Part shown: positions 42,744-55,127 of the stretch, in pieces
Position numbering within the stretch: position 1 is the stretch's first letter
Layout of the letters: the number at the start of each line of letters is the position of its first letter
From: Alloascoidea africana
Lineage: Eukaryota; Ascomycota; Alloascoideomycetes; Alloascoideales; Alloascoideaceae
Direction: 5' to 3'
Assembly: GCA_030581615.1 (NCBI GenBank)
Contig: JAKTTT010000013.1
Location: 124,001-188,000 of the forward strand
Length of the DNA: 64,000 nt
Program-made: the position numbers and the translations under genes
The notes under the pieces: model-generated
The model's database searches: none
The model's input: only the letters and a program-made list of their open reading frames with translations
What the model was told of the DNA's origin: nothing

Positions 42744-44504
42744 TTACACCTTTAGCAGACTGTTACTGACTCGGTTAGCGGCTACTCTTCCAAAAACCAC
42801 ACATTCTAAAAGGGATGAACCTCCAAGTCGGTTTGCACCATGGATCCCCCCTGAAACTTCGCCAGCGGCATACAGTCCCTCAAATACTCTATCCTCTTTA
42901 TCCAAGACCTGTGCATTCTCATTAATCTTTATCCCTCCCATCGTAAAGTGTAATACAGGAGTCACCTTACCAACATAAATGGTCGAATCTGGTGTTAGAT
43001 CAAATGGCTTTGCTGCAAATGCAGTACGACCAAATGGATCAGAGGTTTCACCGGAAATATGGAGATTGAACTGACCCAGCTCCTCCATCAAGTTGTTTGT
43101 GGAGATACCAATCTCCTCCGCATAACTCTCCAATGTTGCTGCCTTCATCAACTTTTGTCGCATGTAAAAGTCTACATGGCTCTTCATCACGGCATAACCA
43201 TAGGGCGGTAACACAAGATGAACAGATGGATTTTTCTCCTTTTTGGTCTCTTCAAATATCTTTTGTGAAACAAAATCTCTGGTCCCCAACTCATTCACAA
43301 ACCGCTTGCCCTTGTTGGACAGTAAAATCCCCCCGACTCCACGCAAAGCTTCTCCTGCCAAATACTTCCATCTGTTTTCCGGCGAGGCAGGATCAACAAA
43401 CCCAGTTGGATGGACTTGGACCTGGTCCATATCTATCAACTCTGCTCCAATCTGTTCTCCCAGTTTTTGACCATCCCCTGTTGTATCCTTGCCATTTGTC
43501 GAGGGCAAAGAAAACAAGTCACTTCGATACTTTTTCAACAATGACGTTTTGGAAAAATCGGCTGAAAAGCCGCCCGTGGCCAAAATCACAGGTCCACGAA
43601 GAGAATAGGGCCCCACGATTTCTTCATTTGTAGAGACCAATTCAAAATCAACACCAATCACTTTTTGAGGGTTTTTGGGATCCACAACTAGTTTGTCAAC
43701 TTTAGCATTCTTTAGAATGACAATCTTTTTCGGATCGGTTTCCGCCTCTAGTTTCTTTGTGAGTGCTGATACAATCGCGACGCCTGGTGGAGCAAACTTG
43801 CCTCTATGGGTTCTCGGTATTGAATGGCCACCCAATTGCGAAACAAGTGAAAGATCAACTTCGAACACGTCTGTTAACCAACTAATAGCATCGGTCGATG
43901 ACCTCGTCAAAACTTTGAGTAGATTAGGTCTTGCCAACTCTTTTGCAGACTTCACTGAATCTTGCAGAAAGACTTCAGGCGCGTCCTCGACTTTGGCATT
44001 TTTCTGTGCCTGGGTTTGGACTCCATTGATACCAGACGAAGCCTTAATAGAGTTTCCACCAAGAGATGCTGTTGTGATTCCCAGTCGGAGTGGGGGTTCG
44101 GATAATTAGTACTTTGCTTCCATTTCATCGCGTTGTACCATATAAATCATCCTTGTGCTTACCTGTCTTTTCCAGAAGAACAACAGAAACGCCATTTAAA
44201 AGTAGTTGATTAGCCGCTGATAAGCCTGCTAGACCAGAGCCAACAACAATAGCCTAACACGAAAGGTTAAACGAATCCTCTTCTAAACAGCAACTTTTGT
44301 CATGTTGTAAATAAAACCAAATTTGCAACGTACATAAGATTTGGGGAGTAGTAAAAGGCTTTTTGGCTGTTCATTGTTGTCGTCCCCCGACGAATCCGAA
44401 ACTGACGCCAGATAAAGATCACCATTGTGGCGACGAGAACGAACAAAGTAGATTAGGCCTACTAGAAACAGTAACGATGCGAGAACTCGGTTGCGTAGTC
44501 TCAT
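42744..44504 (-). CDS. OSM1: Soluble fumarate reductase (Osm1/Frd1 type), spliced, 528 aa
   Basis: FAD-dependent enzyme that reduces fumarate to succinate with FADH2; in yeast it reoxidises flavins and supports oxidative folding when oxygen is short. Exons: 44504-44334, 44253-44163 and 44068-42744; total 529 codons with stop. The N-terminal hydrophobic anchor or signal (VLASLLFLVGLIYFV) fits targeting to the secretory pathway or mitochondrion. The FAD motif AIVVGSGLAGLSAANQL sits in exon 2. The join at intron 2 gives LLEKTASLGGNSIKASSGIN. The C-terminal part carries HPTGFVDP, GGIKINENAQ and HGANRLGGSSLLECVVFGR. Introns are 80 and 94 nt, the second with TACTAAT. The family-typical catalytic residues are intact as far as I can see. 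Confidence 0.94.
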
Positions 44505-45720
44505 GGCGAATTCGCTACGGTGGTCATGAAAAGCAGCGTTATGCGGAAAGAAAAGCGTGTGTGTGCCACCAGTCCTGGTTTTCCCAGGACTATTTCGTCA
44601 CTCGTTTCTCCCGCATGCCCACTGCACATCAATACCATCTCGATAAATCGTTAGGAAACATATTGTTTTTTCTGATTATCTTTAGTCAGCGGATAGCCAG
44701 TCAAGAGTCAAAATAATCCAAAAGGGTTAGATTAGTGGACACGTTCTCGGGGTTTGCCGAGTGTGTTCTTGTTCTTTTCCGACTTGAAGACTTTTAAAAA
44801 ACGAGGTTTAAAACCTCGAACATTGCTGCTGTTCTTTTCTAGTTCATCTTCCAAAAAAAACATGCACAGCAAAGATCGTATGACTCTAAGTGTGGGAAAG
44901 AATTGAAGCGGTTCTGGTATGGTTAATGATGTAGTTTTTCAACCGGAAAACATTCTAAATCAAGACTTGAAATCTTTAGAAAAACTAAACTAGAATGACA
45001 AATGGTTTATTTTTTTTTTTGTTGTTGTTTTACCCGAAACACTTATCCTGAAAGGGATAAGAAACAAAGCTTCCGCTCTTTAGTCCATGATATTTTTTAT
45101 TTCTCTATTGTACAATCTTGAATTCATGGCCAATAAATCAGCCCGATTCAACCATATATGTCCATCTTAATCTGTAGACATGTAATAATAATGATAAATG
45201 ATGAAAAAAAAAAAGCGTTTCGATTAGTTAAAGTCACGAATACGAAGATTATATCGGCTCGTATCAGTTTAAGCATATATGCTCGTCTCAGTTCTATTCA
45301 ACAGGCTGCTTGGTGAGTGCACGATCTATTTGTCCCCAAATGATTTTCTTTCCTGAAAAATAACAAATACGCAAATCATAAATTGGATTACGACAGCTGT
45401 TCATGTACTGTTCTTTACCGCCCTTTAAAATAATTGAAAACCAAAATGTGCTTTAGCTCAGATATAGAAAAAAATTCAAAAAAAAGGATGGATAAAAGAA
45501 AAAGAAAAAGAGGTGTGTGCATTCTTTGCAGACCAATAAATCTGTCTGTCGAAATCCCCCCAGATGGGCGGATTTGCAAAACCTACAGTAGTTCGATCCA
45601 CTCCAGTGGCTAAAATTCTTTGTGTAATGGATTTGCAAAGATGACTGTGTTTTCCTATTTGCTTTCCAACATAGACCCTATCCATGAATGACAAAACAAG
45701 CACACAGCAAAAATAGAAAC

Positions 45721-45868
45721 TGTTAGGATACAGATGTCCCTGAATTACGACATTCCGGTTTCAGCCGAGACATTCCTCTATACAAATAGCCCAGTTCCAA
45801 CATAGCAATAGAGAAATCATCAAGAAAGTGTGTGAGTCGTGAACATATAGTCCACCCGAACCTTTACA
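45721..45868 (+). mobile_element. Solo LTR with 5-bp target duplication
   Basis: 148-bp block starting TGTTAGGAT and ending CTTTACA, flanked by direct repeats GAAAC (45716-45720 and 45869-45873). It is the same family as the nested copy at 13105-13250. TG...CA ends and a 5-bp duplication are LTR-retrotransposon hallmarks. No internal region remains. The superfamily cannot be told from the LTR. Confidence 0.85.
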
Positions 45869-47533
45869 GAAACATGTAACATTGATTGATGTTGCATCTG
45901 AGTTTCGGCGATTAGAGCTATTAAAACGAAATGAAAAATAATCATTTACCGAAATCCAGATCTAGACTCGCCTTGATGTGATTGACATAGAGACCGCTCC
46001 GTATGGGAGGCTTCTAACCAAATCTCAGGCTAATGGAAAAATTTCAGAATCTGATACTGGTTTTTGTTTCCCCTTCTTTTCTCCTCTCTTCTTTTTTTTT
46101 TCACTCACAGAAGCAATAGTTGAGAATCAAGAATTACCTTTTTTGCAAATTTTTTAAACACTAGGATTTGATTCCTAATGAAAGAAAAAAAGTCTTAAAT
46201 AGCCAACTATTTCTGCAAATTAAAGACAAGAGTACAGTCTCGTACAAATTTTTTTTCTAGCATTTGGCTGCTCGTTGCATCTGATTTGATGCAAAACCGT
46301 TTAAATCACACTTTAGAAATTTGAATATTTCATTCCTTAGCAGACCTCTACAGTCGAAGATCATTTACATCTTGATCAGAAACATCTCATGATCGGGGAA
46401 CATAATCACCTGCTCTTCATGTCCTGGACAAGCACAACAACAGCAAACTGCTGCTGCTCACTGCAAAATTAGCACCACAGCTTCATGAACCGGTAACTCG
46501 AAACGTAGAAACAAAATTGCAACTCCTATGAAATAAAAAAAAAAAAAAAAAAAAAAAAAAGAAAGGGGGAAAAAGAAAAGGAGACTGAATAGGAGCGGTA
46601 TAAATAACAATGGATTCTCCTCTGGATTGATTTCAAAAGTCATTAACAAAAGCCTATTCTAACAATTACAATGATAAGATTATTGGCGCTACGGAAATGC
46701 AAAAAAAATTAACACCTATTTGAACGGATTCCGATCTTAAGTTAAGGCAAACGAATGGAATTCATCGTGAAAGAAGTGCTGGAGCAATGATGGATGGGGG
46801 ATTGGATACTCACTCAGAGCATTCTCCAATTCCCCATCTGTTGTTGTTCCACCGGATTTCACTCGTTTGACTTAACCAGATATCAGACTCTATTTATCAT
46901 TTTAGGAATAAGAATACACGCACAACTTGGTGTTTCTTCAAGCATTTTTGAGCAACTTTTATAAACCATTTATATTACTGTGCCTAAGATATTCACTATG
47001 TAAAAACCCATAATCCTATTGCTTGTCCGAGAGCGGCGCACTCAAACTATTCGAGACTTGGGGTGGTTTTTTCTCGATTGAAAACGAGACATTCTGGGAG
47101 CGACTATGGAGAGGGCTTTGACCATTCAGCAAACCGGCAAGCGCCTGGCGTTTGCTTCGTATCTGGGTACTCAGTGCTTATTGCTCACTCTGAGAGCTCG
47201 TGCTACTTTGACTGCTCACCGCAAACCTCAGCATGTAGAACTCTACAAGCTTTGGGATGTTCTTTTCTTAGCATTTCTGTTGTGGAGTGAAACTCGGCCA
47301 CTTCGCTGGTGATTCTCTCTTCTTCCCACAAGGGCGAGACACAAGCTTGCCACAACGGCACATTATGTCCTGGTGATCTATCACACTCGTACCACCCAAC
47401 AACGGAGCCAAGGCCGAGAGCATGGGCTTGGGTTCCTTGAAGTATTTCTGCAATAGCAGATCGGGTTTCTGTATCGGAATTTTCTCGTTGTAGCGTAACT
47501 CTATTGTCTTTTGATCCGTGAAGCTGCCACAAT

Positions 47534-47539
47534 CACGTG
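47534..47539. promoter_or_regulatory. E-box CACGTG upstream of the LAM gene
   Basis: Palindromic TCACGTGA about 92 bp before the LAM ATG. One of five CACGTG sites that I noticed in spacers of this window. Confidence 0.35.
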
Positions 47540-47630
47540 AAAATCAAAAGTATTCGGTATAACACACCATCTCAAATCGTTATCTGTCAGTTCACCAAAT
47601 TCGTCATGGGAATCTTGGGCTCTGAAAGGA

Positions 47631-50600
47631 ATGTATGAGAACGATGGAATAACGGCTTCAGTTGCTTCTTCTTACAAAGATGGAACTGAAGATCAACAGG
47701 GCGGCGGTTTTATTGGCGCAGACATAGGCAATGAAGACCACTCGTTTTGTTCTTTTGTACCATCAAAGGAATCCAAGACCCTGGATGGTGGATCAAAGGA
47801 ATACGATTCCTGTGAACAAAGCTCGGATCTGTACGTGAATAAAAAAATAACACAGTTTGAGTTGTTAATAAATTTCTTTTTTTTAGTTTTTTATTTTTAT
47901 ACCAATGGACTGATCCTCTTCTAACATTCCCTTTCAAATACCAGAGTTCCAGATCAAAGAACCTCAAAAAAAGTAGTTCCACGAAGAACATCTATGTGCA
48001 GTTCGGTTTCGTTAACGATTCCTACCGGATCAAGTACCACAGCCACCAGTTATGAGACAATTAATAGCCACAACAATAGTACTGTAAATTTACACAAATC
48101 AGTCTCGTCCTCTACCTCAACTCCAACTCCTTCACAATCAGTAAGGTCTTCTCCTTCTATTAATGCTCTCGCTACATTCCAGGAGGGAACTCCACTGAGG
48201 CATAAACAGAGTTCAAGCACCATGAATAGTTGCCGTCCACCGTCTACACCTTTGTTGATTGAGACCAGTAGCTCAAACGACAATGGCTCTACAAGTGACC
48301 AGCCGGCAAGTGGTAATGTGCCGGGCTTTTTCTCCTCGTTTTTAATAAAAGCCCAAACTGCCACTACGTCAATAGTTGGGAGACCTACTCTATCGCCATC
48401 CGAGTCTTCAACTAGCATCGATTCTTCGGTTAGATCAATTGGCTCATATGATCTAGAATCAAGCGACGGTGTAATAACACTACCATTGTCTCGTCAGGAC
48501 GGTGACAGGCGACACGGAGGGAGGAGGAGGAGAAGAAGGAGGAAGCGAGGAAGTATCAACTCGCGACCGCTCCTGCTGGATACAGACCCAATTGAAGAAA
48601 CTTGGGAAAGCAGCTGCAGTAATAATAACACGCCTCGAGACTCAATGTTATCCATATCCAGAAACAGTCACAAACATTCCGGAACCAAAGGATCGCAGAA
48701 CCTCATTGATGAGCCTTTCGTATCGTCTTCTTCCTCGACGCCAAGGAAAATGGCAGTTGTGCTTGGTTCTAGGCGTTACACCGATCCAGTGGGCGATACA
48801 AGGTATAGCTACGCAGATAAAGCTCAAAATGAAGCATTTCATGAACTGTTTCGTTCAGTTCCATCGGAGGATCGGTTTATTTCGGACTTCAGTTGTGCCC
48901 TTAATAGAGAAATGTTAATACAGGGCCGGCTTCACGTTTCGGAGAGCCATATTTGTTTTAATTCGAATATTCTGGGTTGGGTCACAAATCTGATAGTGTC
49001 ATTTGCGGAAATCTTGGCATTTGAAAAAAGAACAACAGCTGGACTGTTTCCAAATGGAATTGCGGTGATTACAAAGGACACGAAACATTATTTTGCAAGT
49101 TTTATCTCTCGTGATCAGGCCTTTGAGATGCTGGAAGAGATCTGGCTACATAATCGAAGAAAGAGGAGGGAACAAAAACAGACTGAAGAGAATGCAAATG
49201 ATAGTGATTTTCGATTTAGAGGTGAAATTGATGTCGAAGATGATGAATCCTCCTCGCTCGTGTCTAGTGACTATGATGATAAGTTGAACAATAGCACAGA
49301 CCCAGAGATAGGCAACACCAGTAGCGAAGGCGAAAGTATAGAGGTGTCTCGAAAGGAGGATGACCAGAAGACGGTAAAGGTCGATATGGAGGTTGAGGAA
49401 ACCCCAAACGTGATAGAAGAAGCAGAAGAGGTTTGTAAAGAGGAAGAACGGCCTATATCGATTCCTGTTGAAGAGAACAAGCCCATTTGCAAATATCATA
49501 ATCCTGGTCCTGCTCAACATCCACCAACAACTTTCGATTTTGACTATAAGGCGAACAAAGAGCATTTTTTAATACAAACAACGTATCCGATTCCAATGGG
49601 TGTTCTTTTCGATATTTTATTTGGTTCTAACCATGATTTTTGGATAACATTTATTTCAACGCATTCTGGATCGGAAATTTCAAAAGTTTCGGAGTTTAAA
49701 GAGACTCCCACAGGATCTGGTGAAAAAAACCGACGGTTCAATTATATTCGAGCACTTGATTATCCAGTTGGACCCAAACAGACAAGATGTATTGTTACTG
49801 AAACGATTCAGCATTGTGATTTCAAGACTTTTATCAATGTGGACGTTGTAACGGAAACACCTGATGTGCCAAGCGGTGGGTCATTCCGTGTTCATACGAG
49901 GTATGGGATGAATTGGGGACAGGCCAACACTTCTGTTTTAACAGTTACCTGTTTTATCGAATGGACTGGGAGTAGTTGGTTTAAAGGTATGATTGAGAAG
50001 AAGACAAAAGAGGGACAGAAAGAAGCTGCGAATGACTTGGACAGTTTGATAAAAGAGACAATTACAGCGCTTAAGCTTGATACTATCGAAATTGGTCCAA
50101 CAGTGGACTCATCTCAGCCGTTGAATGAACCAGACGTTGCTGTCCCGTTGGAGGATCGGAGAGACGGTTCAGACGTTCCAGACTCTCCGGGCATAGAAAC
50201 AAAGCAATCCGTTCAAGAAGAAAAGCATTCTCAAACGAGCGGTTCGATTTACATTTCTCAGAGCTCAGTAAATATGATTATTTCTCTGCTCACTTTAATA
50301 TTTGTGACTCTTTTGTATCTATGCTACAGGGTAAATTTTACATCTCCTCCTCCTCCTCCACCACCAGTGATTCGTGTGGATGCGCCTTTCAACTACCAGA
50401 GCCGAAACTTGTTTTCATTGCGGGATAGCGTCTCAAGTAATGCAGAATTTACAAAACTCCCGGGGGGTAAGAATAGGAATGAGGAAGAGGAGGTGCTATG
50501 GAGAATAAAAGTTTCGGAACAGGCAAGAATATGGGACTGGATGGATGATCGTGTTGCGGTATTGATGCGGACAGGATACAATGAGGATAGTAACAGTATG

Positions 50601-50747
50601 GGGCAAGACATGTACAAAGAATATCTGGATGAGGATAAAGGGGTGGCGTTCATTAGGAATTTGAAGAAGCAGGAGGCAAAAGAATTGCTCAAGGTTATGA
50701 ATGAGAGACTCAAGTTGTTAGAACAAGTTCTACAAGAGACAGATTGA
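47631..50747 (+). CDS. GRAM/VASt sterol-transfer protein (Lam/Ltc family), spliced, 1000 aa
   Basis: Exons 47631-47830 and 47945-50747. The intron (114 nt) has donor GTACGT, branch TTCTAAC and acceptor ACCAG, and the joined frame reads SSDLVPDQRTS. Lam proteins (S. cerevisiae Lam1-6, metazoan Asters) move sterols between ER and other membranes at contact sites. Domains: Ser-rich leader with a poly-Arg run (GGRRRRRRRKRG), a GRAM domain at about 364-466 (FISDFSCALNREMLIQGRLH), an acidic linker, a VASt sterol-binding domain at about 611-775 (TYPIPMGVLFDILFGSNHDF), and one membrane helix at 844-862 for ER anchoring. One VASt domain is as in Lam5/Lam6. The last 140 residues are charged and coiled-coil-like. 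Confidence 0.9.
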
Positions 50748-53700
50748 TAAGCATTGCTGTATTATATGTAAGTTAAAAAGGAAAAAAGGAAATTAGAAAA
50801 ATCCTATTTGAGATAAATCTATGGCAAATGTCAACTTTTTGGGATCGTGTTGGGCACATGGCCGAGAAAATTTGGGGGCTATTGCATACAAGAGGTGAAA
50901 TGAGCAACAGTATACTTTTCATAACAGAAAAGGTCCTGTCATCTTTTGCAATTTCAACTACAATTTCAATTTTAATCAGGGGCTATAAATCCCCTCCTGT
51001 CATTGCCCAGTATGTATGTGTCCCCAGATCCTGGTCAAGACATGGATTCTGATGCTGGAAACGATCTGTTTGTTTCCTGCGAATGCCCACAACATCCCTA
51101 CTGTCATGGTGAGAACAATAGTTTCGAGAGTAAACAATAGGCAGGGGGCGTGGAAAAGCGACGATGGCCCGTTTGTCTGGAATTGGGGGCTCCTGAGTTG
51201 TTTTCATTATCAGGATAAAATCAATGGACTTGTGATAATCTGCTCCAGCTCCATTTCTATTTTAGACGTCGAGTCCGATTATCGTTAGTTCAAAGAGAGG
51301 GAAACATGATATAGAAACGACAGAATAGAACGGAGCAGACACGGTCCATTTGATAATGCGATCTTGGGTTTAACCGTCCAATTTCGATATTGATTTTTTT
51401 GATTGTACATAGACCAGACCAGTTGAAACCGGAAAATTATGACCTAATGCGACACGGATGACAAATCTAGACATGGACTAGGTAGAAAAACTTGTTTCAA
51501 ACAAAGAAAACAAAACCAAAAAAGTTGACAAGATGAACCGGAAAGAAATCGTGGCTAGGGACATGATAAGGGGAGTATAGGGTTTCGGGATGTAGATCTG
51601 CGTGAAACCAATAAGCACAAACATGGAAAAAGAACGACAAAAAAGAAATAGGGGGAATCGGGTAGGCATATTTGAGGTACAAGCACTGTTGCGCAAGACT
51701 GGGACGCAGAAAAGAGCAACAGAAAGTAGTGGACTTTGTGGAAAAACAATCTGACATGTCATAGTTTTTTTAATCCGTATATCATCTGTTCTACATCATC
51801 TTTTCATATCTTTCGTAAAACGCTGGTTGATTACATATTCGCAATGTGCATTCATCTCGTTAATACCATATTCATCAATGTTTCAAATATAACCGAAGGA
51901 TCAGGAAAAAAGAAATCGGATTAAACAAAAATTACGCATCGAAAGGTGGGAGAACAATACCTGTTGATTCCTAAACCAGTCTTTGCAGAAAATAAAAAAA
52001 AAAAAACTCGGTTCATTTGTACGTAAATCGGAAAATAATAATGAAAAAAAATTGAAAACCAAAACCTTATAGTTAACTGGCAATAAAACTAGATTTGAAA
52101 CAAAAATCGGTACAGAACGAATGAAGATTGTTCTTTTGCTTTATCAGAACTTGATGACACATTTGGGGTATGCTGTGTGATGAAAAAAAAGTAGACTGGT
52201 CGGATAAAGGGGCATAAATCATCGCGGATTGATTGTTGCGAGAGTTCCTGATCTAGTGGGAAACACGCTCGCTCGCTCACAATGTGATTTCTGTTAATCA
52301 AAGCTACTTTTCATTACTCATCTTTTAATCCAGTGAGGGCATCTCAGCCCATGACTATTTAAACTTCTGCTAAATAAATAGATAACACGCACGTGAAGTT
52401 GTCACAACCTCTTTCCACCGTTCTTACTTTCACTTTACTAAAAGACGGCCGCAGCGTTTAGTCTTCAGCTTATCATTCTACACAGGAGAGGGAGCGCCAA
52501 TTATGGGAACCATGCCTTAGTGACAGAGTCAAATTCAGCTTAATTAAGATTACCAAAGAAAGATGCTTTTCGACCTAGAAGCGTTGGGTTAAAAAAAGAC
52601 GTCATGGGAGAAGAAAAAAAGAAGAACGTATAAAGGAACAGGTAATAAAGAAATGAAAGAGGAGAAGAAAGCTGTTAGACGGGTGAGTGTTTTAGTTTGC
52701 TTGTTTCCTTATGATGATGATTTCGGGTCAATGACGATTTCAATTTCAAATTTAATGCTAACGTACTGGTTATGATTTTTGTAAAAACGTAGAAACGAGG
52801 GAGAAGAGACAACAAGTGAAAGATATGATTGGAAAAAAAATTGGCTGGAAAGATGAGCGAACTGCAAGGCTGCGGAAAAGGGAACAGCGAAATAAGCTGC
52901 TGTGATAGCGCTAGAGCCTGCTGATAGTGGAGTTATTTTCGAAGGCTAATTTTTTGATGTCCTTTTTGCTTGGTTTAGTATTGTAGAGACATGGAATGCA
53001 TTTTTTTACTTTGTTTAATGTTGGTTTACCACAACTAGGCACTGTTCTAGTATGGCGTAGACTGGAAAAATAATAATAATATACTTAAAACGAGTGTGAT
53101 AGGAAATTTTGATTGACTTGACGTGGTGAACGTAACCACAAACTAAACCGATTTTGAATTGTTATTCATCCTTGGTCAAAAGGTGTGTGATGAATGAATG
53201 AATGAATGGATGTTTCAGCATAAATAAAGTTTTAATGACACTGGGACTTTAAATTTTATTTTCTTTCTTTCCCCTGGTATCTTTTCTTTTTTGGGGGAGA
53301 AATGAAAAAGTGCATTAGTTGATGAGTCAGGAACTCAATCTCAACATGGAAAATTCAGAAAAGGACTTGTCCTTTTCATTAATGATTTTTTATTGACCAC
53401 AGTTGAGGAGGGGGGTTTCATAAAGAGCTTTTAAAGAATGAATCACAACAACTGACAGGTTGTGGTTTTTGTGTAATGTCAGGGGTGTTTACCCCATGAC
53501 AAGAAAAAAACAAAAGTGTTTTGTGCCCTTTTGACACACACATTATTAACTAATTCGAATATATATTTTTCCCTTTTGTTGTTGTACGTGGAGAGGATTC
53601 AAAATACGCGTCAACCAAGACGTTTTATTGCTTCTATTAAATACATTACGCAGAAAGATCGACACACATTTTAACGTTTACGTTTACGTTTACATTTACC

Positions 53701-55127
53701 AGGATTTATGGATAGTTTCTTTCAGTTTCTTTTTTTCTTCTTCTGTATGACAGAAATCAATCAACATGGGGGGAAGAACGCAGCACAGCAAGCTTAGATC
53801 GTGGGTTTTTAACAGCTTATAATTAACATTATAGTTTTGTGGGAATTGAATGGTGATGCGCTTCAACATCAACATCAACAAAGATCAGAATTGCGTTTTG
53901 GGAATGCCTTGGATAATGATTGCTCCAAAAACAAGCAAACAAATTAGATAAATAAATAAATAAACAAAACTCTGTGTTACTTCATTTTTATTTTGATTTG
54001 GGATTTTATCAAATGGGGGGATTTTTTTTTTTTTTCGGTTCTCGGAGTATCTGATGAGGTGTAAAGAGATTCTCTAGAACAGGAAAAGATACCTTTTTCA
54101 GAAAAGTAAGGAAAAAGGGGGACTTAATGGGTTCCATGAGACCAGACAAAACCCGAAAAGAGAAAAAAGTAGAATCACCTTTTGGATATCGATGTTACAA
54201 AAAAAAAAAACCTCAGGAGATTGATTGAGATGGTAGAAAAAAAAATGAATGCTGTTTCCAGTTTGGCTATCTCTAGTTTAGCCTGTTTCACAACATCTGC
54301 ATCCGCAGCACACAACTCTACTAAGACTAGGGGTAGCCGAACCCACAGAAGCGGCAGGCACGATAAGATGATGATGACAACATCCACAGCCGTCCGTTCT
54401 GTTCATGGTCGATTCGCATGTTCAGATCTCCTTATTTTCTTCAAATCTCCAGTGTTTTAGATTTCATCTTGATGTTTGAATTTTTTCCATTTTGGTTTCC
54501 GCCTAATGCTCGTAAATCTCAGATGCAAACGCATGAGCCCAGGGGGGGGGCATCTGAAGCATATATCATACATTTTTCAGATTCTAACCGACCGCGATCC
54601 TTCCTTCAGTAGCGGTGCCTGTCCCGGTGCCTGTCCCGGAACCAGACAGAGCTCGGCACCAGCGCTTGTCAGCGACTCTGCCATCTCGGATCTGACCCAG
54701 CAGCGGCGGCTCTGGAGGTCCTGGCATGGCGGTCTGTGGCAGACGCACATTTTGGTTGCAACGCACGTGCGCATAAGCGCATGCAAGCACACAACCCAAA
54801 ATTTAATCCTTACTTTTCTCCAGCAGCTGTGCTTGTGTGATCCGTGAGGTTAGCTATTTATAAGAGTTCGAGGAGGTCTATGGGGCCGATTCACTGTCCT
54901 AGGGGGCCGACCAAGATAGGAAACTGGAGAGTCAATTGAATTTAGTCCGTGTGTTTACTTATATCGGCTTGCTGTCTCCCTGTTTGTTTCTTTTTCTTGC
55001 CTTTTTTGCTTTTTTGCTTTTGCTTTTGCTGGCGGCCTTTAAATACAATTGACAGATAAGGTGCTGGTCTCGCACAGCATTATCATCATCATCATCATCA
55101 GTGAATAGTCTTTACAACAGATCCACA
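50748..55127. promoter_or_regulatory. Long intergenic region upstream of the RhoGEF gene
   Basis: About 4.4 kb without a convincing gene on either strand: AT-rich, with homopolymer tracts, GAAT tetramer repeats near 53190-53210, CACGTG at 52390-52395, and a GC-rich block at 54610-54780. It is the longest gene-free stretch in the window. Long non-coding RNAs or snoRNAs cannot be excluded by reading alone. Confidence 0.5.

Larger units (their letters stand above)
44505..47630. other. Intergenic region with solo LTR and an unresolved gene-like island
   Basis: About 3.1 kb between fumarate reductase and the LAM gene. It contains a solo LTR at 45721-45868, a pure A tract near 46537-46560, and a more GC-rich block at 47030-47630 with overlapping open frames that I could not identify. 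CACGTG at 47534-47539 lies about 90 bp before the LAM start. Confidence 0.5.

Noticed and set aside
50748-55127. Centromere or replication-origin identity for the long AT-rich spacer
   Set aside because: No consensus can be applied without knowing the species; low GC alone is not evidence.
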